A DNA stretch of 64,000 bases from Corythucha ciliata (taxonomy: Eukaryota; Arthropoda; Insecta; Hemiptera; Tingidae): the NCBI GenBank assembly GCA_038030265.1, contig CM075940.1, positions 13,268,001 through 13,332,000 of the forward strand, read 5' to 3'. The position numbers were made by a program, and so were the translations under genes. Of the stretch, positions 43,966 through 55,510 are shown one piece after another; within the stretch, counting starts at the first letter, position 1, and every line of letters starts with the position of its first letter. Under the pieces are notes generated by a model. That model did not search any database. It saw only the letters and a list, made by a program, of their open reading frames with translations, and had not been told where the DNA came from.

Positions 43966-45425
43966 TTATTTTATTTTTTTCGGTTTGTAGGACACCAAAG
44001 TAATATTTTTATCGTACAGGAAAAATGAAGAGTTTGCCTTTCGCCCAGAAAACGAACAGTCCTCAAACTCTGGAGGCAGTTCTCTCTTGTTCTTTCGGAT
44101 AGTTCCGACGACAGTGAGTTTTTTATCGAGAAGTTTGGTTGCTAGTGGTACGCTCGTGAACCAATTGTCAAGAGTGACATTGCGATTCCACAAGTTTTTC
44201 CACGTAATAATCAGCAGCCGGAAGTGTATATTTCGGCGTCAATCATGTAAGAAGTGTTGCTTTCGCACAGCACGACGACATTTTTTATTCCATATTTATT
44301 CGGCTTCGAAGGAATATACATTTTAAAGCCACATCGACCACGGAAACCTATCAACTGTTCATCTATCGTCAGATAAGATCCAGGTTTGTAGTACTTCTTG
44401 CAGTTTGCCAGCATCATCTCCCAAATCTCCGATATCGCAGCTAATTTATCTGTTGCCAACCATTTTCCGGGTGGTGGTGTCGTCAAATCGAAGGCGCTCT
44501 ATCAGGAAATCAAACATGAAGTTTGACATTGTCGCTTTGTACGTATTTCCGGTCAATGTTGTGTCGTAAAGTACGTTGGAGGAAAGATGGTTATCTTTCA
44601 GAGCTGCTGAAAGCACTAAAAGTCCCAGTAAAGCACGAATTTCGCAGACGTCAGTGTCCTTCAAGTTACTGGACAATTTATTTTTGTAATTTTCCCCCAC
44701 GGAACGAATTTTTGCGTTCGTAAAAGTGACAATTTTGGCTATTATCTCAGGTGATATGAAGAACAGGAAACATTTCAAGGGGTCATCGGTGTACTGGGTT
44801 TCGGGCGTTGGCCCTGGCCGAATGTGAACGATATTTTTAGAGGCTGATTTTCTAGGAATCACTCCTTCTGTACTCTTAGTCTGCCATTTGTAGCCATCTT
44901 TTCCCGACATGTAATCCCTATCGACGGTCAAAATAAAATTTGTTTCAGGCTCAAGCTTCAATTCTTCAAGAATTTTCTTCTTCCTGGGATCTCCTCGTTT
45001 TCCTTGCTTTCCCTGCCGTTCGCGCTTCCTCTTGCAACCTTTTGAAATTTGATTGAGTGAATTGTGGTATTCTCACCCTGGTAGGCAGAGGGGTCATGTG
45101 AGCTGGTAGCTAATTCTCGAAAAGCTGGACCCGTTTCGACAATATTGGCTTGTACTGGATTTTCGACGTCGTACAAACATTTTATTGCATTTACGATTGG
45201 GGTACCTGATAAAATGTCAGATTGTTCGTTGTTATCATCATTGGGAAAGCTCTCAACGCAATAGTCTCTGTCGTCATCTTCACTATCGCTCAACTGAACT
45301 TCGTATGAATTATCGTCAACGTCATCCTCTTCCGCACTTAGCTCAGCGAGGAATCTTGCGATATCTTCAGGTGGTATCAAATTATCGTTGACATTGCTAA
45401 AAAGAAAAAAAATCGATGAAGACAA
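43966..45425 (-). pseudogene. Third piggyBac transposase relic, distinct lineage
   Basis: N to C: 45425-44958 is an acidic N-terminus (FLAELSAEEDDVDDNSYEVQLSDSEDDD). A one-frame step near 44960 leads to 44961-44446 with HIRPGPTPETQYTDDPLKCFLFFISPEII and CEIRALLGLLVLSAALK. A step leads to 44486-44211 with YYKPGSYLTIDEQLIGFRGRCGFKMYIPSKPNKYGIK (first Asp block) and VLCESNTSYMIDAEIYTS. Another leads to 44193-43966 with RNVTLDNWFTSVPLATKLL (second Asp block) and TVVGTIRKNKRELPP. It ends before the GGVD block, so the C-terminal third is missing. The PSKPxKYGIK signature places it in the Trichoplusia-like/PGBD5-neighbour insect group, which is only my impression. Confidence 0.85.
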
Positions 45426-45659
45426 TAGCCTAATATAACCCAGTTCTCACCGTGATTCCAGGACGTTTGGATGGTACCGCTTGGGAAAATATTTCAGGAT
45501 TTTCACCGGAATTTATCGACAATTGGTATTTAGAGGGCTTTCAACTATAGAAATACGTATTTGGTGTCTATTTGCCTACGACAATTCATTTCATTCCTCA
45601 TCGCACAGGGACTCCGTGACATGCGAATGTATCGTAAAGGAGAGGACAGTATTTCGCTC

Positions 45660-46095
45660 ATTCCCTTAGCATTTCATATGTATGGTAGCTTTCCCCAGAA
45701 CAGGAATAGTATTTTGCTCATTATTGTAGCATTTCATATGTATGGTAGCTTCACCCATAATTGAGATAATATTTTGCATTCCAGTATCATTTCACATGTA
45801 ATGTTGCTTCCCCCAGAAGGGAAATAACTTCCGTACCATTTCATATCTGCGGTAGCTTTTTCCAGAACGGGAATAGTATTTTGCTTATACCCGTAGCATT
45901 TCATATGTATCGTAGCTTTCCCCAGAACTGTAGTAGTATTTTGCCTTCCCGTAGCATTTCCTATGAACGGTAGCTTTCCTCAAAACAGGAATAGTATTTT
46001 GCTCATTCCCGTAGCATTTCGTATGTATGGTAGCTCTCCCCAGAACGGAAGTAGTATTTTGCTAATACCTGTAGCATTTCATATTCATTTCAGAC
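45660..46095. repeat. Minisatellite, ~60-bp unit, about 7 copies
   Basis: The unit reads approximately gtagcatttcatatgtatgg, tagctttccccagaacagga, atagtattttgctcattccc. Copies start near 45668, 45727, 45783, 45832, 45893, 45952, 46010 and 46068, with 10-25% divergence. Several copies stay open in one + frame (AFHMYGSFPQN), which explains small open frames here. They are not genes. Confidence 0.85.
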
Positions 46096-46335
46096 GCCAT
46101 CCTTCGTTCCCAAGTGGCAACCAAAAACACATTAAATCTATACCTGATTCTGATTAGCAAAACGTTCATTTTCGATACAGGTCACACAAAGGCTTAACTG
46201 TCATTATTTTCAAATACAATTCACGCCAATTGAAACCGCTGCCGCGTAGAAAACGAATTTCGGTTCACGCATGCGAGGCACCCACCGCGTAGCAACTGCG
46301 ACATGGGAAACCGTGTATGTGTAAAAAGAGCCTAA

Positions 46336-46687
46336 GGCCGGCCATACACGTAGTGGTGTATCGCAGCGGTACACCCCAGCGTCAATTCGCAGCGGTTTAC
46401 CCCTGGCCGGGTGAGCACATACACGCAGCGGTGTCTCGCAGCGACGACGGTCAGTTGACGTCATGGCTTCTCCAAGTGTAGGGGACTAGAACGCTGCAGT
46501 GAACCGCACTACCGCCATACACGTAGCGATCTAGCCACCCCTTGCGGTAGAAAATATGAATTTTCAATTCTTCCTGGCTCATCGCCGGCGTTACACCGAA
46601 CGTGCTGGCACACACGCCGCGGTCCACCTCATGAAACCCCTCGGAGTGGCGAACCGCTGCGATACACCACTACGTGTATGGCCGGCC
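46336..46687. mobile_element. Harbinger-type MITE with TAA target duplication
   Basis: A 35-base perfect inverted repeat (GGCCGGCCATACACGTAGTG... at 46336, complement at 46653-46687) flanked by TAA on both sides (46333-46335 and 46688-46690). The interior is GC-rich with further copies of gcagcggtgtatcgc-like motifs. The 3-bp TWA duplication and GGCC start fit PIF/Harbinger. No coding capacity. Confidence 0.85.
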
Positions 46688-46837
46688 TAACGCGCGCGTT
46701 AGCAAAATTTCTCAGCTGATTACTTTCAGTTATTCACCTTGTTTATTTCGCTAAAAGACGCGGTAAGAACAGATTAGGGGGGGCTGGTCTAGTGTAACCC
46801 ATTTTATTTTTTTTGCAGTTATTCTGAAACATCCTAA

Positions 46838-46983
46838 AGCCGGATACACACATATGGTACTTGCCAAGTAACTTGCAAAATATTGAATCAATTTCTAGCA
46901 ATTGCCGAGAAACCAGCCAGCTGAGAATTTCAAAAGTTTGTTGCTCGTTACTTGGCAAGTACCGTGTACATGTGTATGCGGCT
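46838..46983. mobile_element. Second, smaller Harbinger-type MITE
   Basis: AGCCGGATACACACATATGG and the complement of tacatgtgtatgcggct form its ends, with GGTACTTGCCAAGTAAC just inside both. TAA flanks at 46835-46837 and 46984-46986. It is 146 bp and related in terminus (CCGGxxACAC) to the neighbour 150 bp away. Confidence 0.8.
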
Positions 46984-46989
46984 TAACAA

Positions 46990-47535
46990 AATACAAGGTT
47001 TAGCATTTTTCATTAATAGTGGGATTTTGAATGAAGGTAAAAACATGAACGTCTTTGTTAACGTCTTGTGTGATCAGCTGATTGTTCGAATTTAAAAAAG
47101 ACGAGAGAATTTTTATTTTTTCGTTTTTCAAAATCTCCCAATTATTCCTTGTACTATAGTTTTTAATACTGAATCGAATGAGACTAACACCAAACAAGTG
47201 AGGCTACATGCAATAACACAACCCGCCCAGAGCAAGAAATGGCACCAGTCTATTCTGAATCCAAGGGCATCCAAGGGGCAATCCTTGGACGAGGATTGAT
47301 AGATAAGCTAATTAATGAATAAGATAAGATAATTATGAATGCCCACCTTCCTCAAATTTTATATTGTTGGAATAAAACGTCTTTGGCATACTTTTCATTA
47401 TCAAATTTCGTACTTTGTTCCAATATTCTTAATATTAATCTAACCAGGTTGCCGCACCACCAAGCAAGACCAAGCACTGGGCATTTTATCGATTAGCCCC
47501 ACGTCTATCGGAACCAATTTTGGCATCCATCTAAA
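46990..47535. other. Non-coding spacer
   Basis: AT-rich, no supported feature. Confidence 0.35.
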
Positions 47536-48600
47536 ATTACCAATGATAGTGAACTGAGGGGGGTCCTATTAGATCCTTTAAACGTTGGAAGGATAAGTCC
47601 GATGAGGGATTACGATCCCTTATAAATCGCTTCACGCCCGCCCAAGCTAAGTCAATCGGGTTCAGCTGACACATGTATGGAGGCAGTCTGAGGATGCAGT
47701 GGCCAAACGCTACGCAAACACTCGTCCACTCGGTAAATCTTTTCTTTTGGGCTGTTTACGAGTACCAAGTCTAACAATCCTTGCTGCAGGGTCACAAGTA
47801 ACATTACGGCTATTCAGGCACGAGACTATGGAATTCTTCGTTGCGTACTTGGTTGGTGGTTTATCTATTTGTACGCCGTGATATGTGGCATTGTCCATTA
47901 CAATGACGCTGCCGGGTTGTAGTTTCGGTAAAACCACATCCACTTTTCGAAATTTTTCGGCGTTCATTTCGCCATTGCAGTCGCCGGAAGTTGGTACCTG
48001 CTTTGAAAACGATTGTTGCATCTTTCAAGAAACCATCTTCAGACCCGATACTTATCACGATTAGACTGTTGCTGGAGCCGTGATCGGTTATAATGCCTCT
48101 AACGTTGTTGCTCTGCCAGCACTTCCAAAAAACCAAAGTGGAATCAATCCATGTCTCGTCTGAGTAATATATTTTTCTTCCTTCGTTCCTATATTTCTTA
48201 ATTTCTCGAAGGTATTTGTACCGCCAGTTAACAATGTCAGGTCTTTCAATGAGAATGTCCCCGTTTACGAGATGACTTTGCCCACTTCAACCCCATGTCT
48301 TTAAGAAGTTTTCTAAGAGATGTGCTACCCCACGGGAAACTTATTTTATCCCTCAGTACTGGAAGTAATTTTGACACAGTAGGGATAACTTTTTGGAGCA
48401 CGTAGAAATCGTGTATTGTATTTCTAATTACTTGCCGGTCAAATCCGTCTAGTGATTCAGTAAACATGGGCGAGGTCCTAGGGCGTTTCTTTCCAGGAGT
48501 CAACAATTGTTCATCCCCAGCATTGTCGAGTTCTTTTCTGATGTTCTTGATGGTCTTTTGGAAAACACCGGTATACATCGAAACCCTTTCAGTCGCTTTT
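47536..48600 (-). pseudogene. IS630/Tc1-mariner-like transposase relic
   Basis: N-terminal part 48578-48246 has VRNTIHDFY-type helices, IPTVSKLLPVLRDKISFPWGSTSLRKLLKDMGLKW (helix-turn-helix linker typical of these insect transposases). The middle is 48136-47861: VFWKCWQ, GIITDHGSSNSLIVISIGSEDGFL, then a frameshift to GDCNGEMNAEKFRK and GSVIVMDNATYHGVQ (second Asp block, 47940-47875). The end, read directly at about 47700-47540, is CILRLPPYMCQLNPIDLAWAGVKRF. The catalytic position usually E (LNPIE) is D here. At least two frameshifts are present. Terminal repeats were not located. Confidence 0.8.
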
Positions 48601-48710
48601 GAAACGTCGATCGTCAGTTGTTTCTGAGCCTTTTTGTTGAATGTTTACGTGGCTACGTTTTAGCCGCGAATTATTATTGGACAAGTCGGTAAGCCGCAAA
48701 GTAGGTTCTA

Positions 48711-48734
48711 CAAAAAAAAAAAATAATAATAATT

Positions 48735-48766
<32 letters not shown>

Positions 48767-48770
48767 AATA
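48711..48770. repeat. AT-rich microsatellite (A11, AAT and AAAT runs)
   Basis: a11 followed by taat/aat units and three aaat units. A 26-base (CACAGT)n run lies nearby at about 49012-49034. Confidence 0.7.
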
Positions 48771-49663
48771 GAAGGTGCAGGGGGAGCAGTGAGAAGTAAC
48801 ATCACTGCCGTACGTTAGGGGTGGGTCGTTCCTCCTGTCACTGTTACTTGGAACGTAATACCATTGAGGAACGGCAACGATAGTGACAGCGTTTAGGAAG
48901 TCACGGTGACCGGAGGAACGTGTAACTAGAATAGAGCGGGAGTTGTGACTGGGAAGAACGGAATGATGGGAAGTGGGAACTGAAGCGCTATGAGCTGTCA
49001 CAACTTACAATTCACAGTCACAGTCACAGTCACTTTTCAGTTCACGGTCACTGCTGAAAAAAAAAGTGACACCTAACACTTCCTGTGACAAAACTCGCGA
49101 CAAAACTATCCTTGTTCCTTTAGTCTTCAGTGACTCGTTTATTAGTTTCCTTCTTTTTTCTAGTCACCGTACGTGCATCTAGAACTGGAAAATTAGGCAG
49201 AAAATGTTAAAATTGTATGCACTTTCGTGATAGCAGCACGTATTTGTTTTCTAATACGCCAGTTATAAATACTTTTCTTTATGCTCGCATTTGAAAAATA
49301 AATGAAACTGGTCAAGGTCTAGGTAGGATTGGGAGTGGTTAATTTAATCACAACTCCTCAGGTGTTCTTTTCGTTCCGGCTAGTGTCAATACTAAATACT
49401 TTTATTTGAGAGGAATGAAGATTTGTCTTGGAACCTGTCAGCCTTTCTGCAACTTATTGAAATCACAATACTTAAATTATGACGTCTGGCTTGAGCTAGC
49501 GTTTCAAATTTTAGAATAAAACTATTCTTGAGAAAATGTAGCGGTAACTACATTGATGTAAAAGTGCTTATTTTTCGAACGAAAAAATCAAACAAAAACG
49601 AAAAAATCAAACAGGAACGCAAAATCAAACAAAAAACTAAACGCTCGTATAAGATAAAAAGCT
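48771..49663. other. Non-coding; palindromic repeats around 48820-49000
   Basis: tcgttcctcctgtcactgttac (48828) and gtgaccggaggaacgtgtaac (48907) form loose inverted copies, and further 'gtcacagtcac' strings lie near 49010. This could be a decayed hAT-type foldback. No gene. Confidence 0.35.
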
Positions 49664-51005
49664 TCAAAAATTCTTTAACATCCTTAAATTAGAATTTAAA
49701 AAAAGGAGCATTTTAGCCTTTTCAGGAGAAAGCTGACTTCTCCTCTCCGAAATCAGGATTCCGGCCTTTGAAAATAATTGCTCGCAAGGAACAGAGGTGG
49801 CCACAATGCACAGCCGATCCTTGGCGACCGCCGAAACAATCGGATAGACGTAGCGGTTTTGGTGCCACCACGAAATGGGGTCCTCCTTGAGAGGCAAACA
49901 TGGCTCCTCCAAATAGCGTTGGAGCTCAACAATGGCCTTACTTTCGGGAGTTTCTGCGGGTCAAATTGACGAAATGTTGAAAAATAGTACTAACCAATTT
50001 ATGGTTTTACTTGCGAACAAAAGATGTCGTTTGTGATTTGGATGCCAGGAAGGATGACCAAATATCTTTTCTCGTTGGGATACACTCGGAGTCGGCCAAA
50101 CTGTCTTCTTTAGGAGGCGGTTGGTGGCTAATTTTTTCCATCATATAGCATTTTAGTTTTATTTTCGCTTTCTCAGCATCTTTTTGGTCTCCGAATCCGA
50201 CCATTTTGAAGCGTGAATCCCAAAATGTCGAGGTCGAGAATGAACCACTTTGTTCGAGGTGCCCGAATCGGTCATTTCTTTCAATTTCTTTTAGCTTTAC
50301 GGCAGCGATCGAAGTGACAGCAGCGAACTCGGGGTTATTTTTGTAACCCTCCAACAATTCTTTGAGGCCTCTTATCGTCGGGATGAGGCACGATGCGGGA
50401 GGATACTGCTGAACACTAAGGACGTTAGTCATTTGTTCGAGAGGCCCAAGTATTTCACTCAACTTTTGAGCTATGACCCATTCCTTTTGGTTCAAGATCG
50501 GTAGCTCAGTTGAAATGCGAGCTATCGCAGTCTTGACATAAATTTCAAGCTCGATGAACCGGCGCAACATGAACAATGTTGAATTCCACCTGGTAGGGAC
50601 CGAATTTATCAGTTTTTTGGGCCTATCGACTCAATTCGTCGTCAATGGACTCTTTCATTTTTTTGTTAATTTTTTTCGGGACAAAATGCGATATTTTAAG
50701 CTGTTTCCCCCGTGGAATTTCTACAGGTGACGAGGGCCCCGGAATTGGTTGGGAGACGGTGGCTACTGTTGCAGTTTCGAAAGTATCTGCGGTACCCGAT
50801 CCGTGAGCGTTGAGATGGGGCGGTTGTACAGGCGCAACCGTTGTTCTTGTTGCCGTCGTCAAGTTAACAAGTAGGGTGGCAGCGAATGACATGCTTTTTA
50901 AGGTTGCTGGATGTCGTTTTATGGCTTATTTTCTTTTTGCAAATATTGCACTTAGCCCAAGTAGAGTCCACAAGACATGTAATGCTCCCAAACCCCACTT
51001 GTTTT
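49664..51005 (-). pseudogene. BED-finger hAT transposase with internal deletion
   Basis: N-terminal BED zinc finger at about 50990-50875 (STWAKCNICKKKISHKTTSSNLKKHVIRCHP: C-x2-C and paired His), then a frameshift into a Pro/Thr linker ending ISHFVPKKINKKMKESIDDELSR (50892-50623). The catalytic core's first half is missing. Sequence resumes at 50576 (FMLRRFIELEIYVKTAIARIS..LNQKEWVIAQKLSEILGPLEQMTN, and FWDSRFKMVGF) and, after another break, ends with the dimerisation block SWWHQNRYVYPIVSAVAKDRLCIVATSVPCEQLFSKAGILISERRSQL (49912-49664). ZBED1/4-like. Confidence 0.85.
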
Positions 51006-51426
51006 CTCCCGCGATTGTTTTTCCATTTCCGAAAACTGATTATACAAAAATAATAAAACTACCTAATTTTTTTGTTTCACTCCCTGGCACTTCAAAAAAT
51101 TCAGCCGCGAGTCAAAGACAAAATTAAAGGAAGAAAACTGTGGATTCAATTCACACCGCACAGTTTGTGGAACAAAGGACGATCAAAGCGACTAGAATGT
51201 AAAAATAATGAAAATAATGGTCTTCAAAAAAGGAACCTAGGTGCTCTTTTCATTCATAAGTTTTTTCTCCCCTTCTGCTTCAACATTCAAGTTCGTTACA
51301 ATAATAAAAAAAAAAAAATTGTTAGCGTAAGCAAAAATCCCTTTAAACTTCAAAATACGCTGTCGGCTGCATAAGCCCAGGGCAGGGGCTGTGCGAAGAC
51401 CGAAAGACAAGGGGGGGGTACTTGTT

Positions 51427-54400
51427 CTAATTTTCTCTATCACTTTCTCTCATATCCTTCCATCTTACGCAGCTACGCCAAGGGTTGCGAGATTGGTGGA
51501 TTTTGAATGATGGAAGGAAAGGGATCTGGGTGGGAGTGAGGGAGCCGGGAACTCGAATTTTATAATGAAGCCAATTATTTGATTTACTACCGGATTTGGC
51601 CAGCCTGTCTACTTCCTCATTGCCATAGATATTGGCATGGGCTTTGATCCATATTATAATTAAGTTCTTATTCTGAGAATTAGTGATATTATTAATTAGA
51701 TTCATAATATTTACTATCAAGTAGGAACAATTACTATCGTTATTGAAGTTGCTGATGTTATGAACCAGGCTTTTGCTGTCAGTTAAAATGGAGAAGTGTT
51801 GGTTGTGGGAATTCTTTACATAGTTGAGAGCTTCGGTAAAGGCAATGCATTCGGCTGAAAAGCTGGAAAAAAAGGGATGTAACTTGAAAGAATTTCTGAT
51901 ATTGTTCGTGGCGTCGTAGAAGGCCGCCCCCACATTTTCGTCTGTTTTGGATCCGTCAGTAAATATAAGTTGAGAGTTAGGTAGTAATTTGATTACTCTT
52001 TGTTCAAAAACAGTATTCTTCTGTGATTGGGGAACATCTTTGTAATCATCCATATAAATAATTGGTACCCTAATAGAGACTGCATGGGAATGGGTTTTGA
52101 ATACGGGTAATTTATCGGAAATTGCAACTAAGGACTGATATTTAGAGGTCTCAGTAAAACTATTGACTATTGGTGGTGTACGTTTTTTGTTCCAGTAGGA
52201 GTACGTGAGCACAGTTGTAGTTATTTGACATATTTTGCTATAGATTTGAGGCGAGATTGCTAGTGTCTTAAGGACGTATCTATCAGAGAGCATCTTCCGA
52301 CGGATTTCCAGTGGTGGTTCGTGAGCTTCAGCGAGGATAGCGTTTGTTGGAGTACTTTTTAAATATCCCATGCACATTCGTATACTTTTAAATTGGAGTC
52401 GGTCGAGCGTTTGGAGGGTTGTTTTACTTGCTCTACTATAGAAAAAACACCCAAAATCAAGTAACGATCTAATCGTAGCTCGATAAAAAAGCAGACATGT
52501 CGATGGATCGGTTCCCCAGTTGTTGAAACAAATTAATTTGAGAATATTAATGTATTTCTCCGCCTTATCAATTATAGACTTCACATGGTCGTTCCATTTC
52601 AACTTACTATCTAAAAGTCCTAGAAAGCGTACTCTAGACGTAACAGGAAAATGTCTACCGCCTAAAACCACCTCATCACCGAGAGGACTGGTTCGTCTTC
52701 TTGTGAAAGGGCAAATAACGGACTTATCTACAGTTAAGGTCATGCCATTGTTGGCTGTCCATAAGTTGAGGTTCGTCATTGTCTGATCTAGAGTATGTAT
52801 ACAGGATGGAATATTATCGTGGATTACGTATAAGCATATGTCATCTGCGTACTGTATGGTTTTTACTCCTGGGAGGGTAAAGTTTGCTAGATCAGCTACA
52901 TAGAGAGCATACAAGAGACCACTAAGAATATCTTCTTGCGGAATTCCGTTGCGTGCTAATTGGGGTCCTATTATCTCATTGTCCACCTTAAGAAATATTT
53001 TTCTATCACTGAGTAGGCTAATAATGTTTTTGACGAATATCTTGGGCATCCCTATTGAATGCAACTTTTTACCCAGTACACGAAGGTTTACGTTGCCAAA
53101 GGCCCCAGCAAGATCCAAAAAAGCAGCAACAACTGACTTGTTAGTTGTGAACGCTAAATCAATGTCGGACAGTAACAACGTATGACAGTCATAAATAGTT
53201 TTTCCTTTTCTACAACCAAATTGAATGCATGGGAGCAGTCCTCCGTTTTCAATAAACCATTGTAATCTATTCTTCAGCATTCGTTCGAATGTCTTAAGTA
53301 CGCGCGAAGAGAGAGATATGGGTCTGTACGAATTACAATCAGTGACTGATTTTTTTGGCTTTAAGACCGGGATTACTATATAATTCTTCCATGCGTCCGG
53401 AAAAGTTCCCGTCGTCCATGCTTCATTATAAATATCTAGTAACACTTTCTTTGCATTTTCGGGCAGGTAAGAAATCATCTGATAATGTATGTTATCCATC
53501 CCAGGTGCCGTATTTCTATGGGTCTTAATCGCATTTAATAATTCCTTTTCATTGAACGGATCTGATATGAAATTGTTGGCACTTATTTCGCCATCGTCCT
53601 CAAATTCATCATTGGACACTGATGGAGGGCATAGTTTGTCAAGGAAATCTTCGTGCCATTTATTGTCGGGTAAAGGAGGTCAAGGATATTCGTATTCCTG
53701 TCTATGCTTTCACAGTACTGCTTCCATGCGTTCCTTTTCGATTCTTTTACAACTTTTTTGGCTCTTGCTGCGGTCCTCTTGTAAGATAAAAAATTATCAT
53801 AGTTACCCATGGAATCGTATAGTTGAAATGCTTTTTTACGATTAGCAATAGCATCCTTGCATTCTTCATTCCACCAGTTCTTATTAAACCTTTGATTGAT
53901 AACCGGCTTATATTTTGGGATTGCTTTATCAGCCGCCCTATTAATATTTTGTACAAATCTATTATAATCGATGGCGCTTCCACTTGCCAATTGCTCTCTT
54001 GTATTTTTTTCTAAAATTGCAGTATATTCGTCCCAGTTTGCCCTCCGCAAATTCCATTTTCTTGTCATACGCACCTTCTCGTGAATGTTATTATCACTGA
54101 AATTACTTTCAAAAATTATTGGAATGTGATTGGATCCCAATCACATCAGGTCAGTCATTACCCTCCACTCAAATTTTTGGGCTAGAACAGCGGAAACAAC
54201 AGTGAGGTCTATGGCGGAAGAATTGATTTTTCTAATATTATTTACTACTGTTGGAGAACCGTCATTTAATAAGATAAGATTAAAATTATTGATAGCGTCT
54301 AAAAGCGAATTACCCTTATTGTCGGATATGGAACATCCGAACAGTCTATGGTGACAATTGAAATCTCCAGCAATTATGCATGGTTCAGGAATACTGTCGA

Positions 54401-54767
54401 AAAGCTTCTCCCAATTACTCGTTGAAATTTTGTTGGAGGGATGATTATAAACGGATATAACGGCTACACTCTGATTCTCAAACGGTATCATTACTCCTAC
54501 TACCATGACATTTTCCAACTCCACCGTCTGGATGGTATTGTACGGAATATCTTCCTTAATAAGGATGGCCACGCCTGCTTTGCCATCACTCCTATCTTTT
54601 CTTATATTATTATAACCATTAAAGTTAACATACCGACCTGGATGGAACCAGGTTTCGGACAATAAGGCGACGCTAATATTTTGCTCTGATAGGCATAGTT
54701 CTAAACTTCCTTTATTGCTTATTGCAGATCTAGCATTCCATTGAAGAAATTTGAATTTACTACTCAT
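51427..54767 (-). pseudogene. LINE ORF2: endonuclease, RT and RNase H, three lesions
   Basis: Endonuclease (54767-54144): LQWNARSAISNKGSL, ALLSETWF, DGKAGVAILI, IIAGDFNCHHRLFG, IDLTVVS. An in-frame TGA (54141-54143) is followed without frame change by GSNHIPIIFE, where the catalytic SDH is SNH. A frameshift near 53660 leads to the RT frame (53619 downwards): YRPISLSSRVLKTFERML, QFGCRKGKTIYDC, AAFLDLAGAFGNVN (motif A, with the usual AFD changed to AFG), NGIPQEDILSGLLYALYV (normally PQGSxLSP), QYADDICLY. RNase H at residues about 550-680 keeps D-E-D-D: IFTDGSK, FSAECIAFTEAL, ILTDSKS, EEVDRLAK. The last 730 codons are fully open. Confidence 0.88.
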
Positions 54768-55510
54768 TCAGCCAGTTTGTAATGCTCAACTCTGGATTTA
54801 ATTTCATTGATCATGTCATTTTTATCGTTACACTCTACATTTTTCAGACTATTGAAAATTTCGAAAAGAGCTTCATACAAAATATTGCAATTTAAAGTAA
54901 TTGTTGGTTGCTGTTTTTCTTCCGATGAAGGTGTATAAGGGTTTTTAGTAATAGGAGCAATTGGCAACATTTCACTTCTGTGCGAAGCTAAAATTAATTT
55001 ATGGGCCTCCGAAATTTTGTCCGGAGGAGTACTAGGGCGCTGCCTTTTAGGGGGAACGCGCTTAGTAGCTTGTAATGGAGGAAAAACTGACGTGTGTTGA
55101 AGACGGGGGGTTGGGTTTATTAAAACATTTTTGAAGGATTTACTTTCCATTCTATCCTTTGCTTCCGTGAAAGTTATGTTTTCATTAGTCATGAGCGTTC
55201 TTATTGACATTTGACGACTAAATTCCGGGCACTTACTTTTCGTAAGAGCAGAATGTTGTCCTTTACAATGAACACAACGTACGGGCTTATCTTTAGAACA
55301 TTCAGCACTCTGATGCTCCTCTCCACACTGACTGCAACGAGGGCTACTTTTGCAATAATCCTTTTTGTGACCATACCGTAAGCAGTTAAAACATTGGTTT
55401 ATTCTAGGCATATATGATTCAACGTGACATTTGACGTAATGTAAAATAACAAATTCCGGCAATTCTTGACCTCGAAACGTTAACAGTATTGTTTGAGTGG
55501 GAAATTTGAA
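54764..55510 (-). pseudogene. LINE ORF1 (gag) with three CCHC zinc knuckles, 5'-truncated
   Basis: The frame contains VILHYVKCHVESYMPR, then knuckles CFNCLRYGHKKDYC, CSQCGEEHQSAEC and CVHCKGQHSALTKSKC, followed by a basic Pro-rich tail and a stop at 54764-54766 that overlaps the ORF2 ATG (ATGA). The expected upstream gag domain is cut. A readable PTQTILLTFRGQELP-like segment continues to about 55505 and then the homology ends. Confidence 0.82.

Larger units (their letters stand above)
51372..55510 (-). mobile_element. I-group LINE (gag, endonuclease, RT, RNase H), 5'-truncated
   Basis: Minus orientation: ORF1 about 55510-54764 and ORF2 54767-51427, overlapping by ATGA. RNase H places it in the I/R1/LOA side of LINE diversity. 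The ORF1 frame is lost above 55500, where a small duplication (gtttgagtgggaa twice) and foreign sequence begin. Confidence 0.82.

Noticed and set aside
45660..46095. Regularly spaced repeats as a possible CRISPR array
   Set aside because: The whole ~60-bp unit repeats with gradual divergence and no unique spacers, in a eukaryotic context.
45561..46157. Several overlapping + open frames with repeated MYGSFPQN wording
   Set aside because: They are translations of the minisatellite and have no start context or homology.
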